IMG/VR virus record: IMGVR_UViG_3300025137_004735
Location: 1 to 31,038 of that record
Direction: 5' to 3' (one strand)
From: a virus
Length of the DNA: 31,038 nucleotides
The notes below the pieces were generated by a model, which was not told where the DNA came from, made no database searches, and saw only the letters and a list, made by a program, of their open reading frames with translations. Shown piece after piece: positions 20,560-26,510 of this stretch (its first letter is position 1; the number at the start of each line of letters is the position of its first letter). The translations under genes were made by a program, and so were the position numbers.

Positions 20560-21084
20560 ATGAATACATATAATAGTTTCAGCGTATCGTTGAGAGCAAA
20601 ATCAGCTAAATGGCAAGACGAAATGTACGCAAAAGGATTAATACAAAAGCCAACAAAGTGTTGCATATGCGGTCAAACAAAAGGTCACTTTGACGCGCAT
20701 GCAGAAGATTATACCGAGCCTTTTGAGATAGGTAAGACCGATAGATTTCATTTATGCTATATATGTCATATGGTCGTTCATTGTCGTTTTGGTCATAAAG
20801 GTGGAACAAGATCTTATGATCCAAGGTTAGACAAATCAAGAACCGAATTATGGAATGTATATCTAGTGGCACTAGATTATAAAATATGCTTTGAGCCGTT
20901 TTACAGACCCAACTGGAATTTATTTTTTGAGGAATGTTTAAAAGGTCTTTTCAAGAAAAGAAAGTGTTTCAAGGTAGAGGAGAACGACCCTCAGCTAATG
21001 AGAGAGATAGGAGAAGGTCGTTATATTAATCAAAGCACCTCGTCTAATGTGTTCCATAAAGAAGCAACGGGAAGTTTGTTTTGA
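20560..21084 (+). CDS. HNH-like zinc-binding nuclease
   Basis: 174 residues. Zinc ligands CCICG (C34, C37) and CYICH (C66, C69, H70); catalytic-type His in FDAHAEDY (H47) and the final His in VVHCRFGHKG (H74). This order is that of phage HNH endonucleases, although the usual His-His is reduced to DAHAED. It probably cleaves DNA or serves packaging or recombination. The end overlaps the convergent GGCT gene by 55 bases. A GGAAG ribosome site precedes it. Confidence 0.7.
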   Translation: MNTYNSFSVSLRAKSAKWQDEMYAKGLIQKPTKCCICGQTKGHFDAHAEDYTEPFEIGKTDRFHLCYICHMVVHCRFGHKGGTRSYDPRLDKSRTELWNVYLVALDYKICFEPFYRPNWNLFFEECLKGLFKKRKCFKVEENDPQLMREIGEGRYINQSTSSNVFHKEATGSLF

Positions 21085-21440
21085 TAGTACCCGTCCTCAA
21101 TAGTTTCAAAATAACTTTGCGACGGCATTGAATATCCTTCTCTATTCATTTTGTAAAACATTACATCATGAATCTCACCATGTATCTCAACAGTAAAATA
21201 TTCTTTTCTGTACAGGCGAGGATAACCCTCAAATATATCAAGGCTTGCTTCACACCGATCAGTGATCTCCCACAATAACCCATGTACAGTATTGTATGGA
21301 GCAACTTCAATATCTGCTACTCCTTTGAATACTAACCGCCAATCAGGAAGATCTAAGCTACAAAGTTTTTTTGCTTGAGGGCATCTACCGCTCATATTAG
21401 CCAAGTTTAAATTTGCTCCATATGCGAAATATAGTTTCAT
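21030..21440 (-). CDS. Gamma-glutamylcyclotransferase-like protein (GGCT/AIG2 fold)
   Basis: 136 residues. Fold signatures: MKLYFAYGANLNLANM (YGAN at 7-10), HGLLWEITDRCEASLDIFEG with general base Glu71, and YPRLYRKEYFTVE. These fit GGCT enzymes that release pyroglutamate from gamma-glutamyl amines or peptides. The amidoligase encoded upstream could form such bonds, so the two may be synthesis and reversal halves of one modification pathway (inference from known pairing). Strong AAGGAG site. Confidence 0.88.
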   Translation of the reverse strand: MKLYFAYGANLNLANMSGRCPQAKKLCSLDLPDWRLVFKGVADIEVAPYNTVHGLLWEITDRCEASLDIFEGYPRLYRKEYFTVEIHGEIHDVMFYKMNREGYSMPSQSYFETIEDGYYQNKLPVASLWNTLDEVL

Positions 21441-21673
21441 TATTGTATCTCCTTTATAAAACCGTAATTAATCAATTCGTTCACAAAAGTTTCCAAATCA
21501 TCAAAGATAAATTTGTAATCATATTGCTCATAGATTCGTGCTGCACATTGCTCGCACCAATCATCAACGCTAGCTGCCCTCACAGAAACGAAACTAGACT
21601 TGTACAACTCAACAGCCAAATCTGCTTTTGTTTTAGCTGCATAAAAATTAAATTCATTATCTGCAAATCGCAT
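21440..21673 (-). CDS. Small protein encoded between amidoligase and cyclotransferase
   Basis: 77 residues, acidic. Contains DWCEQCAARIYEQYDYKFIF, with a C-x2-C pair that could bind metal, and a C-terminal helix (DLETFVNELINYGFIKEI). Not recognised. Its start overlaps the amidoligase end by 17 bases and its stop overlaps the GGCT start by one, so it is a third component of this operon. It may be the target, carrier or regulator of the ligase. Confidence 0.65.
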   Translation of the reverse strand: MRFADNEFNFYAAKTKADLAVELYKSSFVSVRAASVDDWCEQCAARIYEQYDYKFIFDDLETFVNELINYGFIKEIQ

Positions 21674-22484
21674 TGTTCAACTCCTTGTTTCTTTTCATGT
21701 AAAACTTTTTAACCTCAAGACTTATCACTTTTTTCTTGCGCAATTCGTCAAGCAAGTTCTTAGTTGTGTATGTGCTTGTAACATCATCTCTATGTACAGT
21801 CACACCTCTAAAGTCAAAAGCGCAAGCTACAAACCCTTGCGTCAATCTAACCCAGTTCTCAACTTTCTCAGGGTTCAATGTACCTTGGTGCGCTCTGTTC
21901 TCAACAGAACCATGTCTCCAATAATTTTGGAAATTCCATTTACCTCTACCTGCAAATGCACCGCGTCCCAACAATCTATCTTTGTTCAATTTATTCAAGT
22001 CAGTAAAGAAATCCCAAAGATTTTCCGCACCGCCAAAATGATCTGCGCAATATCTATTTTGTCTACCACGTCTGCTTTCACTTATAAGACCATTAATACC
22101 CTTTTCATATTTAGCAAAAAACTTCTGCAATTTTCTCAAAGGCGTTGTATCTGCATCAGTAATGTCAATATGCACGTGCATGCCAGTAGTTCTGTTCACA
22201 GTCCCATGTTTCTCACATACAGCCACAACTGCTTTCAACTTTTGCATATCTTCTTCACCGCTCAAGATAGGAGTTACAAGTTCCATGCCATGCGCGTAAT
22301 CATTACCTCTAGGGCTAACGCTACCATCAGGCTTTAATCTCCAAAGATTAGACTTATTGGAATAGTTTGTAACAGTTATCTCAACACCAGTCTCGTCATA
22401 AATTAATGCAGCCATATCGTACATAGATCTGTCAGCAAGAAATTCAAGTTCAACCCCGTATCTTCTTAAGTTATCTAAATTCAT
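21657..22484 (-). CDS. Amidoligase (Amidoligase_2, GS-like COOH-NH2 ligase)
   Basis: 275 residues. Amidoligase_2 features in order: RYGVELEFLAD, an HGMELVTPILSG element, GMHVHIDITD, the NYWRHGSVENRAHQGTLNPE segment, then KVENWVRLTQGFV. The family has a glutamine-synthetase-like fold and forms amide bonds with ATP; known relatives often adjoin GGCT genes, as here. Substrate unknown, perhaps a peptide tag or small metabolite. ATG 22484 is preferred over an upstream TTG at 22502 because AAGGAG is placed correctly for it. Operon promoter lies just upstream. Confidence 0.85.
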   Translation of the reverse strand: MNLDNLRRYGVELEFLADRSMYDMAALIYDETGVEITVTNYSNKSNLWRLKPDGSVSPRGNDYAHGMELVTPILSGEEDMQKLKAVVAVCEKHGTVNRTTGMHVHIDITDADTTPLRKLQKFFAKYEKGINGLISESRRGRQNRYCADHFGGAENLWDFFTDLNKLNKDRLLGRGAFAGRGKWNFQNYWRHGSVENRAHQGTLNPEKVENWVRLTQGFVACAFDFRGVTVHRDDVTSTYTTKNLLDELRKKKVISLEVKKFYMKRNKELNNAICR

Positions 22485-22500
22485 ATTATCTCCTTGTTTC

Positions 22501-22542
22501 AATGTATAAATACATTATGGATTATAATAGTTATAAATGCAA
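22501..22542 (-). promoter_or_regulatory. Promoter and palindrome upstream of the amidoligase operon
   Basis: On the minus strand: TTGCAT (22542-22537), 17-bp spacer, CATAAT (22519-22514). A perfect palindrome AATGTAT-AA-ATACATT (22501-22516) overlaps the -10 box and predicted start, a likely operator distinct from the AATAC-N5-GTATT type. The amidoligase ATG is at 22484. Confidence 0.55.
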
Positions 22543-22562
22543 CCCCTAAATTAATTTATTTT

Positions 22563-22599
22563 AATACAATTTGTATTATTAAAATCCATGTGTTAGGAT
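22563..22599 (+). promoter_or_regulatory. Operator and promoter for the 22623 gene cluster
   Basis: Perfect palindrome AATACAA-T-TTGTATT (22563-22577). The -35 TTGTAT (22571-22576) lies inside it, followed by a 17-bp spacer and TAGGAT (22594-22599). Predicted start near 22606. Same operator class as at 15191 and 29641. Divergent from the amidoligase promoter. Confidence 0.7.
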
Positions 22600-22622
22600 C
22601 ATATTTTTACGAGGAAAATAAA

Positions 22623-22856
22623 ATGAATAAAGATAATGAAAAACTATACGACGCACTTGATAACATCGCTTATGTGAATAGAAAAAATAACTTTATGATG
22701 TTGCCTGAAGAGTCGGCTGATGAAGAACCCTTTTTGCTTTCACAATTGAAGGAGCAAATTGATATAGCTATAGCTAAATATATTAGCAATGATCTTAATA
22801 GTGAGAGAGTTCAATTCTATGGACTAGAAGCTAGCAGCAATAAAAATAATGGATAG
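22623..22856 (+). CDS. Hypothetical early protein
   Basis: 77 residues from the ATG at 22623, chosen because GAGG lies eight bases upstream and the operator-controlled promoter precedes it. Acidic (DNEKLYDALDNIAYVN..., then LPEESADEEPFLLSQLKEQI), no membrane span, ends in KNNG. Not recognised. It is first in a plus-strand series of tiny genes and overlaps the next ORF by eight bases. Confidence 0.6.
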   Translation: MNKDNEKLYDALDNIAYVNRKNNFMMLPEESADEEPFLLSQLKEQIDIAIAKYISNDLNSERVQFYGLEASSNKNNG

Positions 22857-22974
22857 TTTTGTATTCAATAATAAACTTATAATAAGAATGACAGATGATT
22901 GTTATAAATCATTTAGCACTCAAAGGTTTAGTAAAAATGTTGTTGTAAAAATTGTTCCTGAAACGGAGTTATAA
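22849..22974 (+). CDS. Possible 41-aa protein
   Basis: ATG 22849, stop 22972-22974. It overlaps the upstream gene's end by eight bases (ATGGATAG) and ends one base before the next ATG at 22976, with the GGAG site for that gene near its own end. The peptide is beta-like and basic (FNNKLIIRMTDD, FSKNVVVKIVPETEL). Packing suggests a real coupled gene, but there is no other evidence. Confidence 0.45.
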   Translation: MDSFVFNNKLIIRMTDDCYKSFSTQRFSKNVVVKIVPETEL

Positions 22975-22975
22975 A

Positions 22976-23170
22976 ATGAAAGCTAGTGAATATTTTATGT
23001 TGGAAGAATTGACCACTGATCTTATACAGGTCCTTAATAAATACTATCCAAGAATGACTTGTGATTTAACAGATCCAATTGATGAAGAACAGGTCAAGAA
23101 AACTATTGATTTCATTGCACAATTGAATCTAGATAATTTAAATAAAATTTACCCATCACAAGACGGGTAA
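22976..23170 (+). CDS. Hypothetical protein
   Basis: 64 residues from the ATG at 22976 (an in-frame TTG or ATG upstream would extend into the preceding ORF). GGAG precedes at a suitable distance. Helical and acidic (MKASEYFMLEELTTDLIQVL, EEQVKKTIDFIAQLNLDNLN). Not recognised. A hairpin overlaps the stop codon. Confidence 0.6.
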   Translation: MKASEYFMLEELTTDLIQVLNKYYPRMTCDLTDPIDEEQVKKTIDFIAQLNLDNLNKIYPSQDG

Positions 23171-23171
23171 A
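23148..23171 (+). other. Hairpin at the end of the 22976 gene
   Basis: TTTACCC (23148-23154) pairs with GGGTAAA (23165-23171), and two further pairs are possible around an ACAA loop. It lacks a following T-tract on the plus strand; on the minus strand a T-rich run follows. Weak terminator or processing site at best. A new promoter starts 18 bases downstream. Confidence 0.35.
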
Positions 23172-23188
23172 AAAAGATACATAAATAG

Positions 23189-23217
23189 TTGCAATAGTAA
23201 CTATAATATCTTATAAT
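23189..23217 (+). promoter_or_regulatory. Promoter for the 23252 gene cluster
   Basis: TTGCAA (23189-23194), 17-bp spacer, TATAAT (23212-23217), with a second TATAAT at 23202-23207. AAGGAG lies before the ATG at 23252. Near-consensus boxes; probably drives the small genes up to the terminase leader. Confidence 0.65.
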
Positions 23218-23251
23218 TAATGTATAAGTTGATAAACATAAAGGAGATAAA

Positions 23252-23530
23252 ATGACAAACTTAAAATTTGATAAAAACCTAAGCAGTGACGAAATGATTG
23301 CTGCAGTATTACCTACACTACTTGACGCTATTAAAGCTAAAGCTTTTGTTGGTGGCTATGAAGCTACTGATGCAGAAGCGCTTGGCTTAGTAGTGAGCAA
23401 GCATATGCAATGGGACGCAGAAGCTATTACACAAGTAGCAGCAGAAGCGCTTATTGATTCTAACTATGACGCACTGGCAGCGGACTTTAAAACTTCACAA
23501 GCTTACATGCACTTGCATGGTTCTAAGTAG
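23252..23530 (+). CDS. Hypothetical protein, helical
   Basis: 92 residues, Ala-rich and helical (DEMIAAVLPTLLDAIKAKAF, EAITQVAAEALIDSNYDALA), ending in KTSQAYMHLHGSK. Strong promoter and AAGGAG site suggest high expression. Not recognised. It heads a set of five tightly spaced small genes. Confidence 0.65.
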   Translation: MTNLKFDKNLSSDEMIAAVLPTLLDAIKAKAFVGGYEATDAEALGLVVSKHMQWDAEAITQVAAEALIDSNYDALAADFKTSQAYMHLHGSK

Positions 23531-23540
23531 GGGCAGCATT

Positions 23541-23735
23541 ATGAATTTAGATAAAAAAATGAATAAGTCTGTTATGAGTGAATTACATGACACAGAAGCC
23601 TTTGCTTTGATATGTAAAGTTGATGATGAAGTATTGGCAAGAAAGTTGACGATTGCAGTATCTGACGCATTGACAGCAAAATATAGAAAGGGTCTTAGTG
23701 ATGGCTGTGAAATTGGAGCGCAATATGACAACTAG
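23541..23735 (+). CDS. Hypothetical protein
   Basis: 64 residues from the ATG at 23541, which has a GGGG-type site upstream; a longer frame upstream overlaps the preceding gene and is rejected. Helical (DTEAFALICKVDDEVLARKL, SDALTAKYRKGLSDGCEIGA). Not recognised. It overlaps the next gene by 11 bases. Confidence 0.6.
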   Translation: MNLDKKMNKSVMSELHDTEAFALICKVDDEVLARKLTIAVSDALTAKYRKGLSDGCEIGAQYDN

Positions 23736-23886
23736 AAAAATAGCAATAACCCAAGTAGTTAATAGATTAAATCTTATGATAGAAAAGGGTCTTACTAGAA
23801 TGGATTGTATTGATGCTTTAAAAGCAGCTAAATATTCTGACGACACAATCATATTTTTGTTAGATCTTATACAGGCAGACAAATGA
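23725..23886 (+). CDS. Hypothetical protein (53 aa)
   Basis: ATG 23725 has GGAG six bases upstream, better than the earlier in-frame GTG at 23698. Sequence: basic start (MTTRKIAITQVVNRLNLMIE), then DCIDALKAAKYSDDTIIFLL and a polar end. Helical, no membrane span. Stop overlaps the next ATG (ATGA). Not recognised. Confidence 0.6.
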   Translation: MTTRKIAITQVVNRLNLMIEKGLTRMDCIDALKAAKYSDDTIIFLLDLIQADK

Positions 23887-24104
23887 ATAGACCACTACCT
23901 TTTAAATGTGAGATATATGATACAGAACCGCAATTTGTTTCTAACCCTTTTACTGGTGAAAAGTGTCTGCTTGCACCTGACTCAATAGCCGTTTACGACA
24001 CCATAAAAGGCTCTGAATTAATTGAGGATTATGAAACTGTACGAAAAGGTTTAGATTGGTTTATGGACAATGAGCCTAAAGCTTACATGATCTTGCTAGA
24101 TTAA
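23883..24104 (+). CDS. Hypothetical protein
   Basis: 73 residues, acidic. Contains NPFTGEKCLLAPDSIAVYDT, KGSELIEDYETVRKGLDWFM and ends KAYMILLD, a pattern of a small alpha/beta protein seen in phages without known function. Start overlaps the upstream stop by four bases, and the next gene begins one base after its stop. Confidence 0.6.
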   Translation: MNRPLPFKCEIYDTEPQFVSNPFTGEKCLLAPDSIAVYDTIKGSELIEDYETVRKGLDWFMDNEPKAYMILLD

Positions 24105-24105
24105 T

Positions 24106-24588
24106 ATGAATATATTTGCAGTACATAAATGTCCCACAAGATCTGCTAGAGCATTGCCCGATAAATTGATAGTTAAGATGCCATTAGAAACTGCTCAAAT
24201 GCTTTGCACCGCGCATAGAGAACTTTCACCTGCGCAGTATTGTGATAATTTTGGTTTATATAAACCTGCTTTTATAAATCACCCTTGCACTAAATGGACA
24301 AGAGAAACACATGAAAACTATAGATGGGTCTTAGAGCATTTCATTTCTTTGTGTGAAGAGTACACTAAGCGTTATGACAGGTATCATTTATGTTGGACAG
24401 AGTTATGGGATGGTTTGGCTAGATTTCCAATGAACATAAAAGAAGGAGATCTAACTGAGTTTGCGCAGGCAATGCCCGATGAATATAAAACAGACAATCA
24501 TATATCGTCTTATAGAAATTATATGATTAATGAAAAGCACTATGCGAAGTGGGAGAGAGGAACTAAAAAGCCTACTTGGTGGAAATAA
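24106..24588 (+). CDS. Conserved phage protein, unknown function
   Basis: 160 residues. Pattern I recognise in many phages, without a function: LIVKMPLETAQMLCTAHREL, then LYKPAFINHPCTKWTRETHE, FISLCEEYTKRYDRYHLCW, FAQAMPDEYK, and an aromatic end KWERGTKKPTWWK. Conserved His/Arg and Trp residues suggest an enzyme, but no motif assigns the activity. Final gene before the terminase leader. Confidence 0.6.
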   Translation: MNIFAVHKCPTRSARALPDKLIVKMPLETAQMLCTAHRELSPAQYCDNFGLYKPAFINHPCTKWTRETHENYRWVLEHFISLCEEYTKRYDRYHLCWTELWDGLARFPMNIKEGDLTEFAQAMPDEYKTDNHISSYRNYMINEKHYAKWERGTKKPTWWK

Positions 24589-24754
24589 TTTTGGCAGGGG
24601 AAGTATCACTGTTTGTCTAGTGATGGTGTGAGCAAGTAGAGAACCCTGCGCTCCTTGTTATGACTTTACTTGCACACTAGACACATTCCATATACTCTCA
24701 ATTTACTTTACAATCCAATATGGAAATTCTATCATTGGGATTAATTGAGAAATT
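24589..24754 (+). other. Structured leader upstream of terminase (alternative stems, pseudoknot-capable)
   Basis: Paired elements: GCAGGG (24594-24599) / CCCTGC (24644-24649); ATCACT (24605-24610) / AGTGAT (24619-24624); TGTCTAGTG (24614-24622) / CACTAGACA (24675-24683), extended by GCAAGTA (24632-24638) / TACTTGC (24667-24673). The second and third are mutually exclusive, the first crosses the third. Its site just before terS fits a packaging (pac/cos) or regulatory RNA element. Confidence 0.55.
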
Positions 24755-25303
24755 ATGAGCAAAAAACAATCTAAACTTACCGCATCATTGAAGGAGAAAG
24801 TGCGCAATTTATATGTGCAGGGCATAGATGATGATAATGGTGACAGGATTTTATTCTCACTTGATGAATTAGCTAAAAATCATAAGATAGCCAAAAGCAC
24901 ACTTTACAGACATGCAAAGAATGAAAACTGGAAAATAGAACAAGAGCGCTTTCAACAAGGCTACCTTTCAGAACTGGACGCAAGAAGAAAAACTGAACTT
25001 GTAAAAGAAAGCAAAAGATTTGATACAACCACTTTAAATATATCAAAGGCACTTTTAGGTCAAATTGGTACAATGATAAAACGGAGTCAACAAGAAGATA
25101 AATTTACGCCAAATATGGTAAATCAATTGTGCGAAGCCACGTACAAAGTTCAAAGGGTAGCTAAACTGGCTCTAGGTGAAGCTACAGAAAATATGAATCT
25201 TAACGCTAATGTTAAAGACACAACAGCATTCAACGAAGCTATGGAACTCTTGGACGAGATTGGACGAGCCAAACGAACTGGCGACGTGGACCCTCTACAC
25301 TAG
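24755..25303 (+). CDS. terS: Terminase small subunit
   Basis: 182 residues. N-terminal helix-turn-helix: LYVQGIDDDNGDRILFSLDE, then LAKNHKIAKSTLYRHAKNEN. Central helical oligomerisation-like region (ALLGQIGTMIKRSQQEDKF) and C-terminal helix with acidic end. TerS binds the packaging site and loads the large subunit. It lies directly before terL, which starts inside it by 95 bases in another frame. Start is ATG 24755 with a weak GAGA site. Confidence 0.82.
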   Translation: MSKKQSKLTASLKEKVRNLYVQGIDDDNGDRILFSLDELAKNHKIAKSTLYRHAKNENWKIEQERFQQGYLSELDARRKTELVKESKRFDTTTLNISKALLGQIGTMIKRSQQEDKFTPNMVNQLCEATYKVQRVAKLALGEATENMNLNANVKDTTAFNEAMELLDEIGRAKRTGDVDPLH

Positions 25304-26510
25304 ATGGCTGAAAACAGCTAGAGAAAAACAGCTACCACCTGATGAAGATTTCTTCATATGGCTCATACTTGCAGGTCGTGGTTGGGGAAAAACTAGAACT
25401 GGCGCTCAAGACATTGCTTTATATGCTTTAAGAAATCCCAATTCAAATTGTGCAGTCGTTGCCCCAACATTCGGAGATCTTAGAAGAGTTTGTTTTGGCG
25501 GTCCTAGTGGACTCCTTTCATTGATACCGCAGGACTGTTACGAATCTAACTATGGGACCAATGGCTTCTCTTCCAGTGTGTGTGAGATCCGTTTACAGAA
25601 TGGTTCTAAGATAACAGGATATGCAGCAGTAAACCCCGAAAGATTGCGTGGACCGCAGTTCCATAGAGCATGGTGCGATGAATTAGCCGCATGGCAATAT
25701 CCCGAAGCATTTGATCAATTGATGTTCGGATTAAGACTCGGAAATAAGCCGCAGTGTGTCATAACTACAACACCTAAGCCCATTAAGCTTATAAAGGACC
25801 TGATAGCACGTAAAGATGTAAGTGTTACTAAAGGGTCTACTTTTGAAAATCAAGCTAATTTAGCAGACTCAGCTTTAGAGATGATGCGACAAAGATATGA
25901 GGGAACTGCATTAGGTCGTCAAGAATTATATGCAGAGATCGTAGATGATGTTGAAGGTGCGTTATGGAGTCAAAATATGATTGAGAGCGAAAGGCTGCCA
26001 ATTGACACAGAGATAGAACTAACACAAATAATGGTAGCCATAGATCCTGCTGTAACCTCACATGAGGACTCAGATGAAACTGGTATCATGGTGGTAGGCA
26101 AAGATCACAATAACAATTTTTATGTGTTAGAAGATTTAAGTGGTAGGCATACTGCGGATAATTGGGGTAAGATAGCTATAAGGGCTTATTATGAATGGGA
26201 AGCTGATAGAATTATTGCAGAAGTCAATAATGGTGGAGACTTAGTTGAGCGTTTAATACGAAGCATTGACCCTAATGTACCATATAGGTCTGTACGAGCA
26301 TCAAGAGGTAAAATGCTAAGAGCAGAGCCAATTGCCGCACTGTACGAACAAAGAAGAGTGCATCATATAGGTGTATTTGAAGAACTAGAGACACAAATGT
26401 GTACTTATGTGGGTCAAGTGAAACCCAGTCCTGATAGATTAGATGCTTTGGTTTGGGGACTTTCAGAACTTAGCAAATCACAGGGTAAAGTAAACTGGAG
26501 AATAAGCTAA
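25209..26510 (+). CDS. terL: Terminase large subunit
   Basis: 433 residues. ATPase: Walker A GRGWGKT (56-62), Walker B RAWCDEL (D157, E158), coupling motif VITTTPKP. Nuclease: MVAIDPAV (D279), DSDETGIMVV and a C-terminal DRLDALVWGL segment with Asp. It cuts concatemers and pumps DNA into the prohead. ATG 25209 leads to about 55 residues before Walker A, normal for the family, despite the 95-base overlap with terS; no Shine-Dalgarno is obvious. The stop overlaps the portal start (TAATGG). Confidence 0.95.
   Translation: MLKTQQHSTKLWNSWTRLDEPNELATWTLYTRWLKTAREKQLPPDEDFFIWLILAGRGWGKTRTGAQDIALYALRNPNSNCAVVAPTFGDLRRVCFGGPSGLLSLIPQDCYESNYGTNGFSSSVCEIRLQNGSKITGYAAVNPERLRGPQFHRAWCDELAAWQYPEAFDQLMFGLRLGNKPQCVITTTPKPIKLIKDLIARKDVSVTKGSTFENQANLADSALEMMRQRYEGTALGRQELYAEIVDDVEGALWSQNMIESERLPIDTEIELTQIMVAIDPAVTSHEDSDETGIMVVGKDHNNNFYVLEDLSGRHTADNWGKIAIRAYYEWEADRIIAEVNNGGDLVERLIRSIDPNVPYRSVRASRGKMLRAEPIAALYEQRRVHHIGVFEELETQMCTYVGQVKPSPDRLDALVWGLSELSKSQGKVNWRIS

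Noticed and set aside
21792-22337. 181-codon plus-strand ORF opposite the amidoligase
   Set aside because: The minus-strand frame carries all amidoligase motifs; the plus-strand frame has no start signal and a Cys/His/Ser-rich shadow composition.
24594-24683. HDV-like self-cleaving ribozyme suggested by the order of crossing stems
   Set aside because: The linker between the first two stems is 14 bases, no short third stem or fourth hairpin is visible, and the catalytic cytosine region is not recognisable.
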